From positions 20,434,001-20,498,000 of the forward strand of contig NC_053181.1 of the NCBI RefSeq assembly GCF_905163445.1: a DNA stretch of 64,000 bases, read 5' to 3'. Below are positions 10,795-21,795 of this stretch, piece by piece. How positions within the stretch are numbered: position 1 is the stretch's first letter; each line of letters begins with the position of its first letter. Position numbers and translations under genes: made by a program. The stretch is from Pararge aegeria. Its lineage: Eukaryota > Arthropoda > Insecta > Lepidoptera > Nymphalidae. The notes beneath the pieces were generated by a model, which worked only from the letters and a program-made list of their open reading frames with translations, had not been told where the DNA came from and made no database searches.

Positions 10795-11275
10795 ACAATA
10801 TAGTATTTGTAAGACAACATATACACTTTTTGTTTACATAGTCTATATAAACAAAAAGTGGATATAGAATTAAAAAAGTTTCATCTGCATATCGTCTGCG
10901 AAAGGTACAGAAGTTATTTGTGGTATTGAGTATACGCTTGTATAATATGATTCCTAAGGTAATTTTGGACCTACCAATGCATAAGTTAAAAGAATTTGTT
11001 AAAACACATTTATTACAGTGAGGTTATTATACAATTGATGAATTTCTTAATGACAAGGTTGCTTGGAATCATCCGGCTCAGCTTTCATCTCTCACAAGAT
11101 AGTAAAATGGATGTTAAAATGAAAAATATAAACAGTTGATATTGGAAAAAATCAACTGCTGAGTTTCTTGCCGACTCTTCTCGGTAGAATCTGCCTTCCG
11201 AACCGGTGGTAGAGTCACTACAAACAGACAGACTTTACGTTTCGAAAGTGCTTATATGAAATAAATTAATTTTCA
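10795..11275 (+). mobile_element. Jockey/CR1-like LINE 3' end (family L1x)
   Basis: Plus-strand remnant of the reverse transcriptase C-terminus (equivalent of 'FYNMIPKVILDLPMHK', here with stops) and the 3' end 'ccgaaccggtggtagagtca', 'acgtttcgaaagtgcttata', 'tgaaataaattaattttcag'. The family is best preserved at 18776-19870. It ends about 115 bp from the donor of exon f. Confidence 0.8.
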
Positions 11276-11387
11276 GAATTTTTGTATTTGAGAACGTTAC
11301 GTTGTACCTTTTGCAGTTGGCTACGATTGATTGAGCTGCCGTCGCCCCGTGTGAGATAGTCAAATTTAATTTATATAAGTTACGTAC

Positions 11388-11566
11388 CTCCATGTCTTCA
11401 GCATCAAAGCACCGTATGTCAAACAAAAGCCAACCTCCCGCAGCCAGACGCGTGCAGTGCAAGTGAATACAGTAGGTCTGCCGTACATCACGAGGGTGGT
11501 GGAGTAGATCAGCAGGGCTCCTAGCACGATGACCCTAAGGAGAGCTGGACTTGCAGCTCTCACTAC
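11388..11566 (-). CDS. CG31760-like: Exon f (179 bp): TM2, extracellular loop 1 and TM3
   Basis: Acceptor 'ctttgtgaatacag', donor gtacgt (11387-11382). The exon is in phase 0 at the start and leaves two bases (AG) for Arg535. It encodes VVRAASPALLRVIVLGALLI (ICL1 and TM2), YSTTLVMYGRPTVFTC, then RVWLREVGFCLTYGALMLKT (TM3). The VRAASP-x-LL signature directly after a short loop, and the Cys at the top of TM3 (Cys511, predicted partner of Cys595), are hallmarks of class C receptors. TM3 continues into TW-R and the second cytoplasmic loop in the next exon. A second minus-strand ORF at 11235-11462 is a shadow that reads past the donor. Confidence 0.92.
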
Positions 11567-12259
11567 CTGTATTCACAAAGTATACCACAATTCAGACTTA
11601 ATCCGATTTCCTCTAATATTTTTCTATGCAAAGATTTTGTTTTAAAAAAAAAAAGCAGCCCGTTAAGACGACGTCATAGAGAGAACTTATAATTAAATTT
11701 ACTTTTATTTTTTCCATTTTTCCTATAATTGGAAAACCAACAGTTGTAATTACTACATAGTTCAAAAATTGGTTGACTTAAAAGTAATAACAGTTTTTCC
11801 ACAGATAAGATTCGTGGTAGAACCTAGAAAAAATGCAGCAAGGTATACCCAAAAATAAGTATGCACCAGTTTATTTTAGGTTTTAGGTTGCGACGTACAC
11901 TATTCATATTACCATAAAATAAATTAATTTCGGAGTCATTATAGAGAGAATTATGAAAGCGAGAAACACGGATTACAAAATTATTAAATCAGTTCTTAGT
12001 TTTAGTTAAAGGTATGTGCAGAGTCTATTTTTATACCGAGGTAATCGTGAGGGTACAACAAAGTCTAACTTAGTAAGTAATAACGGAGTTGTGATAAATC
12101 TAATAAAAAATATTTTTGTTATTTTATTTATAATAATAATTACATAATATAAATATAAAAGAAGTAAATATGTTAGTGTAGAGTGTGCATGATGTCATAA
12201 GAGAGCGTCAGCCGTTTGCCGTGGCGGCTAATGATATGGTTTTACCTCCAAAGTTGATA

Positions 12260-12422
12260 GATTTCACATTTAGAGTGAATATGCATCTTCTAGGCAAGCA
12301 TGCAAGACCTCATTATTGCTTTCTAACAGGCATGATTGTCGTCAAACGCTGGTCTATCTTTAATAAAAAACATCCAAACAAGCCTCTACTCGCCATTTTT
12401 TCATGCATGTTTTATTTTTAAA
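12260..12422 (+). mobile_element. LINE 3'-end fragment
   Basis: 'gtgaatatgcatcttctag', 'gcaagcatgcaagacctcat', 'ggcatgattgtcgtcaaacg' match the 'FKSRVNKHLLGKR' tail family at 43.6 kb. The ORF at 12185-12421 lies over this relic and is not a host gene. Confidence 0.6.
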
Positions 12423-12884
12423 TAATCTTAGTGTAAAGATAGTTTTGAAAATTATATACATTCAAAAAGGATATTTCTTTTTATTTTCTTAAAAACATTT
12501 ATTCTCCATCTATTTTTAAAACATATTTGACAATAGAAAGTTATTAAGTTACTGTTTACATTATTACATTATAAGAGTTAGGACAAAAAGACTTTAGATA
12601 TTAAACGCTACGGCCATGTTTCTTTATTTTAGTAACTTTGTTAGTGTTGTTTTTGTCGTAAATTTTCTGGTGATGTATGAACCAAACTGCGTCTGGACAC
12701 AATAAGGAAAATATAAACAACACAGTGGAACCAATATCAATTTGTTTGTTTTTCCTTGTGAAATAATTTAACATTTCATTTTGCCACAATGTTCGTGCAC
12801 ATAGAGGTAGGAAGCGGTGAAACGTTTTGCATTACACGTATGCCATGTTCGGTTCGTTTTAAAAGTTGGGAACTTTAAGAAGTT

Positions 12885-13065
12885 GATGCTGTGGGTGTGA
12901 GAGAATCAGTGGGTATGGGAGTGGCTGTGGGTGAGGCTGTGGGTGTAGTTTTGGGGGTTGCTGTTGAAGTGAACTGTCACTTTAACAGCAAAACCCAAAA
13001 GTAACACCCTGGGTTTGGCAGTGTGTGTGGCAGTGTGGCAGTGGGTGTGGCAGACTGTAGGATTA
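12885..13065. repeat. G/T-rich tract of TGTGGGTG-like units with an internal inverted repeat
   Basis: Two blocks of irregular TGTGGG(T/A)G repeats (12885-12955 and 13020-13055) flank an imperfect inverted repeat, 'gttttgggggttgctgttg' paired with 'aacagcaaaacccaaaag', around 'aactgt'. It starts about 50 bp after the donor of exon e; on the transcript it reads as CACCCAC-rich. Confidence 0.75.
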
Positions 13066-13109
13066 TCTTTTTGGTTTTAAATAAAGAATTAGCACTGTTC
13101 CAGACTTAC

Positions 13110-13310
13110 CCGGACATGTCCATACTTGATTGTGAAATACACTATGAATGGAAGGCAGGATATGACGAAGCAGGCCAACGCAAAGATGGTCGTCCTCACA
13201 ACCCAGTTCAAAGCGGCTACGCATGGAGACCCGTCTACGCAGGCTTCGCAACCTTCCGCACAGGGCAGGCATTCGAACGCTGTGATTTTTGAGTACAGGT
13301 TCATTTGGTT
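13110..13310 (-). CDS. CG31760-like: Exon e (201 bp): Cys-rich stalk and TM1
   Basis: Acceptor 'tgtttcctccaccag', donor gtaagt (13109-13104), 67 codons, phase 0 at both ends. Residues 409-475 contain five cysteines in FECLPCAEGCEACVDGSPC (422, 425, 429, 432, 438), the compact Cys stalk found before TM1 in class C receptors. RTTIFALACFVISCLPFIVY then begins TM1 (about 448-469), and IKYGHVR forms the first cytoplasmic turn. Overlapping ORFs in other frames on both strands are shadows of this exon. A 5' extension in the same frame (MCFLH) is intronic sequence read through the acceptor. Confidence 0.92.
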
Positions 13311-13451
13311 CTGGTGGAGGAAACACATACATTACATTAAGAATACATGGCCTGGGCTCATTATCCGTAGTAGAAATTTAGAAATTTAAACTTTTCTGTT
13401 TGTACTCGGCCTGAGTAAGGACGTTATATCATCGGTGGTAGTTCTGGTGAG

Positions 13452-13560
13452 AAACCAAAGTCAAAGTCCGATTTAAATATTTCTTTATTAATAGGCACAT
13501 AGATGGCACTTTTGATGCGTTCATTGCCAGTACGAGTGTGATAATAATCACAAAGCCTTA
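13452..13560 (-). mobile_element. LINE 3'-end fragment
   Basis: The complement of 'gcatcaaaagtgccatctat', 'gtgcctat...aataaagaaat' and 'ttgactttga', the 3' end also found at 34.9 and 62.4 kb, in minus orientation. Confidence 0.7.
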
Positions 13561-14564
13561 TCAATGGTCGGTAGAGAGGTTTATCCGTTAATATTTTAAC
13601 AAGAATCCTAGGAAATTTAAGTTCATGATCGAGTATGAAAACGTAACTTGTAGGTAACCTACAAACCTAATAACAACAAAAAACAAAGTAATTTCGAGAA
13701 TTGTCATACATCAAAATGTTTCAGGATCATTCCCTTTGCTTACCATTCTCATGTGAAGAATGTTCTATACTTCAGATAAGGGACATGAAAAAGGGTGTAT
13801 GTCGTGACTGTGTAAATTTGCTCTGAGAGCATAGCGAAGCAACTTCACAGTGAAACAAGAGGCCAAACTTGATAATGAGTCATTTCGGCTATCCATTTGG
13901 ACTACGATTAAGCCGCGCTTGCAAGTGTTTTCTAGAAGTTAGAAGTTACACTAAAGAGCTGATGAAAGTCTTCACAGAGTCAACAGGTTTTCTTATTCCA
14001 AATCCTTGAACCCCAGCACGTAAATTCATCAGCCATTTGTCCAACTTCAGGATCTCAAACTTAAAATTTTAAGTTTATTAATTAAAATATTATTTTAAAG
14101 TTACTTACGCGATAAGCTATCGTCAAAGTTAACTGCTCTTTGATCCGCCAGTTAATATTTTCTTATTTTAAGTTTGAGCCAAAGGAAAACTTTAAACAAT
14201 TTACTCATAAGTGAAAACTTTTGGAATTCCGTAATATAACTTTGTATATCAATGAAATATTAAAAAGCAATTTAAAGTTAAAATTATTTTAGAGTTTAGT
14301 ACAGTATGTCACAGTTTTTTTGGTAGGTTCCAGTTGAATATTTTGGTGTGTGGTAGACTTTAGTTTTCGTTCTGAAAGGACTAACGTTACATACTTCCAG
14401 TATTTACTTTTATATATTATATTATGTATGTTATACATACTATGTATATTACATATAATTATTTATATATATTACGTATAATTTAAATAAATTATATATG
14501 TATTTGTATCTTTACATTTTGGTATTTATGTATATATTAAAACACTCTTGGCACTATCCCGTTC

Positions 14565-14920
14565 TCTTTCTGTAAGTCCTTTCAACACAGGTTGCCTGTA
14601 AGAGATTGCTTGGCAATAAGGCTACCTTTGTATGTCTACATTGTTTACTGTATACTCATTAATGTTTCTTTTCCTGTATATGATACGTGCAATAAAATGT
14701 TTCATCTTCTTCTTAAGGTAATGTACTGAATGTAATAATCTCATGCGTTAAGAGTAAATTTTACATCTCTTGTCCGTTCTCGCTCATGTTGTCCTAATTC
14801 TATGGTAGCCTGGCAGATATCGCTACTAAGCGATAAAACCGCCTTTTGTATATATCCGTCTATGTATTTCTATTCTTCTTTTATTTCCCTAACTTCATAG
14901 TGGTGTACAAATAAAAAGTT
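14565..14920 (+). mobile_element. Two LINE 3'-end fragments of the 'ggttgcctg...gcgataaggc' family
   Basis: First fragment: 'aggttgcctgtaagagattg', 'tgatacgtgcaataaaatg'. Second: 'tagcctggcagatatcgcta', 'ctaacttcatagtggtgtac', 'aaataaa'. The 3' ends carry AATAAA-like signals. Minus-oriented relatives lie at 15.95, 33.08 and 50.25 kb. Non-coding. Confidence 0.6.
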
Positions 14921-15041
14921 AAATAATAAATAAGAGTACTTCATAAGGGTAGGTTGATGATAGTTATCTTATCGTTTAAATTTTAGATTTAAATTTAAAT
15001 ATTCTTGTTATGATAATATTTTTTCTGTCCTGAAAACTTAC

Positions 15042-15185
15042 TGAGAGGTGTTTTTCATACTCCTCCTCGATGTCGCTTCCGTTGTAAAACCTGTTCTCCG
15101 CAGTGGTGTTTGGGAAGTAGAACCCGCGGCGACATACGCAGCGGTAAGAGCCCCGTCGGAACCCCAAGCCTGGGACCGGCACACA
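15042..15185 (-). CDS. CG31760-like: Exon d (144 bp): EGF-like module
   Basis: Acceptor 'cttttctttacag', donor gtaagt (15041-15036), exactly 48 codons, phase 0 at both ends, so it could be skipped without a frameshift. It encodes CVPVPGLGFRRGSYRCVCRR, then GFYFPNTTAENRFYNGSD and EEEYEKHLS (residues 361-408). The pattern C-x(6)-G-x(7)-C-x-C-x(2)-GF is that of the atypical EGF-like domain of GPR158/GPR179, here using Cys361, Cys376 and Cys378 with Cys336 and Cys354 of the preceding exon. Sequons NTT and NGS place it outside the cell. The acidic EEEYEKH stretch probably begins the stalk leading to TM1. Confidence 0.9.
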
Positions 15186-15299
15186 CTGTAAAGAAAAGCA
15201 TGATATAAATCTAAAAAAATAACATTAAATTAAAAAAATATCGTTATCTTTGAAAAATCCTTTTATCAATTATTCATTTTAAAATTGAATGTTGCACTT

Positions 15300-15420
15300 T
15301 CCAAACATGCTTCATCAACCAAAGGTTGTCTGGAGGAGATCGCTTCAAGCGATAAGGCCGTCTTTGCGTAAATATATGTATTTATCTCTTGTTTCTGAAT
15401 GTGCAATAAAAACTTTCTAT
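15300..15420 (+). mobile_element. LINE 3'-end fragment
   Basis: 'ccaaaggttgtctggaggag', 'cgcttcaagcgataaggccg', 'gaatgtgcaataaaaacttt', same family as 14.6 kb. Ends against the next LINE tail. Confidence 0.6.
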
Positions 15421-15423
15421 GTA

Positions 15424-15697
15424 TCCATCTAATACAGCTAGGTTACTATACATTTGATGAATTTCTAATTGACAAGGTGGATTTCAAGAAGCCAGCTTCG
15501 CTCTCTTGATTGTAAATGGTGATGTTGGAAAAGATCAACTACTGAGTTTCTTCTTTTCGTTCTTGCCGGCTCTTCCCGGTAGAATCTGCTTTCCGAACCG
15601 GTGGTAGAGTCACTACAAACAGACATACTTGACGTTTCAAAAGTGCTTATAAAGTAGGCCTACTTGAAATAAATGAATTTTGAATTTTGAATTTTAT
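15424..15697 (+). mobile_element. Family L1x LINE 3' end
   Basis: 'aggttactatacatttgatg' (C-terminal codons with stops), 'ccgaaccggtggtagagtca', 'gtaggcctacttgaaataaa', tail 'tgaattttgaattttgaatt'. The repeated GAATTTT tail is the usual 3' end of this family. Confidence 0.85.
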
Positions 15698-15949
15698 CTA
15701 TCCTTTGAATGGCTTACTGGTCAGAACGTGCTTTTTCTTTTCTGTGGTTTTGTGGGTTTTAACGTGCTCCGATTTCCGAAATCTACTGGAGAACTTTTAC
15801 CAGAAAAACTAACAAAGACACAATAGTTATCGTCCCGCCGTCTATGAAGTATCATTCAAAACTTAAACGTCTTGTATTTGTGTTGCTATGGATAATAAAA
15901 TGAGAACCTAGAGCAAAAATGGACGCTTCCGTTTTATTTATTTATTATT

Positions 15950-16135
15950 ATTTTTATTTATTTAACTCTTTATTTGTACACCACTATGAAGTTAGGAATA
16001 TAAAAAAAAACAATAGAAATACAACGACAGAAGTAGAATACAAAAGGCGGCCTTATCGGTTAGTGGCGATCTCTGCCAGGCAACCTTTGGATTAGGACAA
16101 GATGAGCGAGAGCGGACAGCTGATGTAAAATTATT
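15950..16135 (-). mobile_element. LINE 3'-end fragment
   Basis: Complement of the 14.74-14.92 kb tail: 'tatttgtacaccactatga', 'aaaggcggccttatcggtta', 'gatgagcgagagcggacagc'. Confidence 0.6.
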
Positions 16136-17756
16136 ATAAACCTACATTCAAATAGCTAAATACAAATACATAAACAAAATTGCACAAATAAGAAAAATAT
16201 AATAAATAAATATAAAAGAATAAACTAATATATACTCAATCATACATAAATACTTAAGAAAACATAGATAATAAAAATAGACATTTACATTTACTCGTAT
16301 TTGTAATGAAATATTTACAAAAAATAACCTTCCATACGCAAAAATAGAAAAATGTTCTCGCACGGGCACTGTGCCCAAGTCGCTGGTATTGCCTCTTTGG
16401 ATTATGATTATAATAAAACTTTTATGTCACGGCTCTCATGGAGAAAATGGTGAAAAGCTTTGCCGAGGCACATGAAGCAGAAAAAACTAGGGGCGACGTT
16501 TATTTTTATCGCGAAGACGGCGGATAGTACAATTTACTTTATTGTGGTAAGCTCCGGGGCTTAGAGGTCAGACAAGACGTTTCTTAGATCAAAATATGCC
16601 GCTATAACAACGTCCCCAATCACAATCGAGAAGGAAAATTGACTGATACAATTTTCACTCATATTTCTTTCTAATACCAACGACTAATATTTATTTGAAA
16701 TCATATTTGTCTTGTATTCCGAGCGAATCATCATCGACTTTTGCAGCCTAGTGAGATCACAGCCTCACATGGCCTTTCGAATATAGCGAATAGCTCATAT
16801 AGCCTAATACGAGTGCCATATATTTAGAGACTAAACGTACGTTTGTTTGTAACCTGACTCCTCCTATACAGCTGGTAAAACTTTACGTGGACCGATCTTG
16901 ATAAAATTTTACGTTTATATTGCATTATAGGTTTCCAGTTGGCTTGAAAGCATAATTAGACCCGGTAGGTGGCGCTAATTTACCGGGCAGGACGATGTAT
17001 TTCGAGTCTTCTAGTTAGTAATATTATTTAACTTAAATTTATACATAAGTTTATATCTAAGAATTAGGTCCAGTGTCTTAATATAAAAACTAAGACATCG
17101 GGAGGTCTTTGCATCGTTTAAGTCCATAAAGGACTGAAGTGATTATTGTTAGCGTTGTTGTAAACATTCTTATCAATTTAATAAAATATCTGGAAAATAT
17201 GAATTTATAGTTATCAAAAGTTTAATTATTTCCCTACTTGATAAAATTACTGTAACACTTATTTTATGTGTGTGTAACAACTAGTTCTTGTTATCTAAAA
17301 TTTTATTAGCACTACGCTTTTACTATATATTCAACACTCTGTTGCTGCGTGAAATAATGATAAATCAACATTAATGCCGAGTTATGTGAAGTTTCCATCA
17401 AAACTTCTGCAACAGGTGAATTCCTAAAATTATGCCAACACACTAATATTTTGTCTTGTTTTGCTCGGGCTTGCAAGCAAAAGTTAGTCGTTCTAATTTC
17501 TAATTCCTGAATGTCAGTTGCAGTGAAATTATTCTATATATTCTATATTCATAGGTTTAGATTAAATTTGTGTATTTAAAGTTTCTACGTGTCTCCATGT
17601 AAACCGATTTGATGGAAATCTGGGCTTTGCCCGGAGTTTGCTTTCTAAACACGAGTATAGGCTACCATTTAAACATATTTTAATCTCATGTAAAATTCGC
17701 TTCTGTTACAGTAATTTTATAAAGTGGGTAAAAAATTAAACTTTGGACAACTACAA

Positions 17757-18112
17757 TTTTGACGGCCGATTGGCGTAGTTTGCAGCGACCCTGCTTTCTG
17801 AGTCCAAGGGCGTGGGTTCGATTCCCACTACTGAGAAATGCTTGTGTGATGGCCATGAATGTTTTTCAGTGTTTGCATGTTTATATACCATAAACGCATA
17901 GTTTCTAAGGGGATGGATAATTATGTTGGAAAAATATTATTTACTTTTATTTTGAACAATAAATTAAAAAAAAAAAAAATATGTATATTCTAAGCATTTA
18001 TGTATATTATTTATAAAAATATTCATCAGCTATCTTATTACCCATATCACAAGCTACGCTTACTTTGGGACTAGATGGCGGTGTGTGTATTGTCGTAGTA
18101 TATTTATTTATT
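17757..18112 (+). mobile_element. Type A SINE split by a poly(A)-ended insert
   Basis: Head 'gacggccgattggcgtagtt' and box B 'gtgggttcgattcccac', body to about 17888, then about 95 bp of foreign sequence ending in 14 A (17967-17980). The SINE resumes at 'tatgtatattctaagcattt' and ends 'ggactagatggcggtgtgtg' plus ATTT tail. Confidence 0.8.
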
Positions 18113-18775
18113 ATTATTTAATTTCAATGAGACGTGGTGGTAGTACTTCCGCTAACGAACTGTCACAAAATCTCCACTACTTTTACCCTGGAGGAATAAG
18201 TATCCCGCGGAATTTCTGATAAACAAGCGCAGACTAAGTCGCGGGCGAGAGCTAGTAATAAATAAATAAAACAAAATGCTTAGAAAGCGTCCGCACTTTT
18301 ATTTTATTTATAGTTATAAGATGTGACATGCGACCTTGTCTAACCTCTAACGTTAAAAGCCTACGCCTCTCCTGAAATATTGCATTATGTATATTATATT
18401 ATACTTATCATAAAACCATCTTAGGAATCTCTGTAAAATACTCAGACAGACATACTTCTGTATTATTTATATTTGCGATATTTGGTAGGCTTTAGTTGTA
18501 TATATACCAACGCTACCACGATAGTATCTTAATTACCTAATGACCGTACGGGCGTGTGTACATTTTGGAGTTTACTCTGTTTAAATTCTACTGTATCTGT
18601 CTGTCCATCTGCCAGAATGCTAAAGCTTGTGTTACCTAACTTGTAAAGAGTTGCGAGCAAAATTAAGGCTATATTTATGTTATGCGATACAATATATTTT
18701 TTTGAAAATGATTATTTCTTTATTTATAGAAATATACGTTTTCATTGAGTTTACGCAACAGTTTATTTTTGAATT

Positions 18776-19870
18776 AAAAAAATTCAGAATAAGGTAAATA
18801 TAAGCACTTTTGAAACGTCAAGTCTGTCTGTGTGTAGTGACTCTACCACCGGTTTGGAAGGCAGATTCTACCGAGAAGAAGCCGGCAAGAAACTCAGCAG
18901 TTGCTCTTTTCCAATAACAACAATTTACATTTTACATTTTAAAATTCATTTTTCTATCTTGTGAGAGATGAAAGCGGAGCCGGATGCTTCCAAGCAACCT
19001 TGTCATTAAAAAATTCATCAATTGTATAATAAACTCGCTGTAATAAATGTGTTTTAACACATTCTCTAAACTTATGCATTGGTAGGTCCAAAATTACCTT
19101 AGGAATCATATTATAAAAGCGTATACTCAATCCCACAAATGACTACTGCACCTTTCGCAGACGATATGCAGATGTCACTAATTGTGACTGTTTATATCCA
19201 CTTTTTGTTTATAAAGACTAATATGTTGTCTTACAAATACTATATTGTTATAAATATATTGTGAGGCTACCGTAAGGATACTTATACGATATTCTTTAAA
19301 TTTTTCACGGAGAGATTCACGTGATTTAAGTTTATATATTGACCGTACAGCTCTTTTCTGCAATATGAATATAGTTTCAATATCAGCAGCTTGGCCCCAT
19401 GCTAAGATCCCGTAAGACATCACACTATGAAAGTACGCAAAGTAAACAAGTCTGCTGTTTCCATGTCAGTAATCTGTCTAATTTTCCTGGCGGCGTAGGC
19501 AGCCCAGCTTAGTTTAGCTGCTAGTGTATTTATATGGTTAACCCACTGAAGCTTACAATCTAAGGTCATGCCCAGAAAAACTGTGGAATCTTCCATTTTT
19601 AGTGATTCTCCATTTATTATTATATTTTTATTAACTTTCTTTACATTTGGTAAAATAAATTCCACACACTTAGTTTTTTTTAAATTTAAAAGTAAATTAT
19701 TGACAGTTAACCAGTGCGACACATGCGACATAGCACGGCTTACATCGTCAGAGTTATCTCTACCTCTATCAGTTTTAAAAATTAGAGATGTATCATCTGC
19801 AAACAGTACAATGTCACAGGTTTCACTGACATGGTGTGGTAGATCATTTGAAAGCTGAGAACACTGCTTC
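18776..19870 (-). pseudogene. 5'-truncated jockey/CR1-like LINE: reverse transcriptase C-terminal half and 3' UTR
   Basis: Read on the minus strand from 19870 the frame gives QLSNDLPHHVSETCDIVLFA-DDTS, that is motif C (FADD) of a non-LTR reverse transcriptase. It continues SHWLTVNNLLLNLKKTKCVE, FLGMTLDCKLQWVNHINTLA, SYGILAWGQAADIETIFILQ, QKRAVRSIYKL, FYNMIPKVILDLPMHKFREC and ends KHPAPLSSLTR. The stretches lie in different frames at about 19.42 and 19.14-19.18 kb, so frameshifts have broken it. The fingers, palm motif A, endonuclease and ORF1 are absent. The 3' UTR holds the 'accggtttggaaggcagat' block of the family. This is the best preserved copy in the window. Confidence 0.88.
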
Positions 19871-19884
19871 TCACTAAAACTAAC

Positions 19885-20175
19885 TAAGAACTAGCTAAGT
19901 GATTAAGACTTCGGTATCACTTTCGGTGGGCCGAGTTCGAATCCAAGCAAGCACCTCTTACATTCTTATTTATTTGCTTTTTATGCAATTAAAATATCAC
20001 TTGCTTCAACGGTGAAGAAAAATATCGTGGACAAACCTGCATGCCTAAGAGTCCATTATGTTCTCAAAGGTATGTGGAGTCCACCAATCCGCACTGGATT
20101 AGCGCGGTGGACTACGCCATACACCTTTCTCATAGTGGAAGGAGACCCGTGCCCTCTAGTGGTCCCTTTATGGTC
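19885..20175 (+). mobile_element. Type C SINE
   Basis: tRNA-like head with box B 'ccgagttcgaatccaagc', then 'aatatcacttgcttcaacgg', 'ccaccaatccgcactgg', 'gaaggagacccgtgccct'. It follows the broken 5' end of the LINE directly. The ORF at 20012-20323 is fortuitous. Confidence 0.85.
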
Positions 20176-20189
20176 TAACGGGCGTGGTT

Positions 20190-20320
20190 GTTGGTTTTCA
20201 GGCTCAACATCATCGCCTTGGGTTGATGGACATTGGTTGGCTTTTTGTGGGATGTATTCCTTGCATGCCTTGCAAAGTGTGGCTCTCTATAGGCGACCGT
20301 TTTCCACGTACCATCACTAT
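20190..20320 (+). repeat. Interspersed repeat ('ggttgatggacattgg' family)
   Basis: 'cttgggttgatggacattgg', 'atgtattccttgcatgcctt', 'tgtggctctctataggcg' resemble parts of 26.38-26.58 and 59.85-59.9 kb. Low-copy here; origin not recognised. Confidence 0.4.
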
Positions 20321-20984
20321 TAAAAAAAACTAGCTACTAAACTAGAAATTCATTACGACCCACTTAGTAAAAGCGGTTCAAACCGCGGAAAACAGCTAGT
20401 AGTGAACACAAAAATGAATTCTTTACAGAATAAGTCCAGCCTCAGACCATTTTTTATGACTTGAAACATGGAGTCAATTAATAAACGCTACTCCAGGGAC
20501 TTAATTATTGTAGGCTTTACTGGAGCAAGCAGAAAAAAATTATTCATTAAACAAAACAAAAACTATTTTCTAAGTCAAGTTCTTTCTGTTTCATAAGTCC
20601 GAGCTTAGGTACTTTTGTCTTATGTCAATATTTTCAAGTGTAAGTATATGCAAAAGTAAAGTCGAAATATTAAATTAATTATTTTGTAGTTAGCCTACTT
20701 TTGAAGTATCCTCTTGGAACTGATATAATATGCTTAGCAAATTAGGAGTTCAAGTCATCTGGGAATAGGAGCTTGATTACCTAATTTACTTGTAAATGTA
20801 TTGCTTTGCATACTTTGTCTGTTAACCAAAAACATTGCCTTTTTTCGTAAGTGGAACATATAAAAACTCTAATATACAAAATTCTCGTTCACAAACTCCT
20901 CCGAAACTTCTTGACCGATTGAAATTGTATCTACTTCCATTGTTCTCAAGATTGTGAAGTGAAATTCTAAAATGTTGATTTTAA

Positions 20985-21390
20985 AGTCAAAGTCAAAAAT
21001 ATCTTTATTTAAGTAGGCCGGTACTTTTTGGCGTATATTACATGAGAAATGTGTACACGGTAGTAACATGATGGTGATAACCATATTCGTTAACTTAAAA
21101 CTAAAGCTACGAGGGTTCCAAACGCCTCTGGTCTAAGAAGAAGCCCTCAACAAACTTAGCTGGTTGTTATTTTTTGTTACCACAGTGTCATTTCAAATTA
21201 TTAGATGAGCAAACTGGTTGGAGCAATAATGCACACCCAAGCTTTTTTATCGATTACTTAGTCCTTTATACTATAATAGGACTTCTATAAGCTCGCGTTT
21301 TATACAAACTTTGAACTTTTTAAGAGACATCAATGGGTATCAAGGAGTCAATGGGTAGTCTATTGTATGCAATTTCCTTTCAACGAATTA
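20985..21390 (-). mobile_element. LINE 3' end (family with 'ttgactttgac' tail)
   Basis: Minus-strand copy of the 62 kb element: tail complement 'aagtcaaagtcaaaaatat', 'gctacgagggttccaaacgc', 'ctaagaagaagccctcaaca', 'agcttttttatcgattactt' and 'aactttgaactttttaagag', encoding relics of LKKFK..., YYSIKDYV-IDKKAWV. Confidence 0.75.
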
Positions 21391-21659
21391 CAAATTTTAC
21401 GTAACCTAGTATATTGCACTGCTAGTTTAGTCTTACTTCAATGTTTAATTTATTGCAGTCAAATTTTTTCTTAAATTCATCATTTTAAAATCTTAAAATT
21501 TATCTCTCTACTTTAAACTTGATCTTGCCCTGTGGAACTCTTCGAACTCAGTGCGGTTATAGAGTCACCTCAAACATACATATATGACTTTTTAAAAGTT
21601 CATATAAAATAGGATTAGGTACTAATGCTATTTAAAAAAACAAAGTTTGACTCAGGGCC

Positions 21660-21795
21660 CGTATTAAATTATTATTAATTATTTATTAAGTGATAAGGCC
21701 GCCTTTTGCACATAATTTATGTTAAAATAAGTGTTCCTGTGTGTGTTTCCTTTATTATGAAATATAGTTGTTTAAATAAATAAATAAATATCATG
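21660..21795 (+). mobile_element. LINE 3'-end fragment
   Basis: 'aagtgataaggccgcctttt' through 'gtttcctttattatgaaata' to an (AAAT)n tail; same family as 14.6-15.4 kb. Confidence 0.45.

Larger units (their letters stand above)
490..11387 (-). other. Intron f-g (10.9 kb)
   Basis: No host exon was found. The repeats listed separately fill much of it: LINE tail 1.66 kb, tRNA-like TIR elements 2.2-2.6 kb, hAT MITE 2.73 kb, LINE ORF relic 3.6 kb, SINEs at 4.1, 5.9-6.6, 6.6, 7.7, 8.9 and 10.5 kb, a LINE tail at 7.1 kb and a LINE 3' end at 10.8-11.3 kb. In 500-1650, 2930-3590, 4420-5940, 8020-8845 and 9000-9950 I see only AT-rich intron without recognisable features. Short ORFs there (for example 1327-1575, 3118-3333, 4640-4855, 9040-9411) show no family resemblance. 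Confidence 0.75.
11567..13109 (-). other. Intron e-f (1.5 kb)
   Basis: Contains a LINE tail at about 12.18-12.42 kb and a GTGGGTG-rich tract directly after exon e. The rest (11.6-12.18 and 12.42-12.88 kb) is AT-rich intron in which I see no feature. Confidence 0.7.
13311..15041 (-). other. Intron d-e (1.7 kb)
   Basis: AT-rich intron with LINE 3' fragments at 13452-13560 (minus), 14565-14705 and 14740-14920 (plus). 13.56-14.56 kb shows nothing recognisable apart from AT-rich 'tatgtat' runs at 14.4-14.5 kb. Confidence 0.7.

Noticed and set aside
12889..13060. Telomeric repeat insertion
   Set aside because: Units are TGTGGGTG-like and irregular. Lepidopteran telomeres are TTAGG, which is not seen here.
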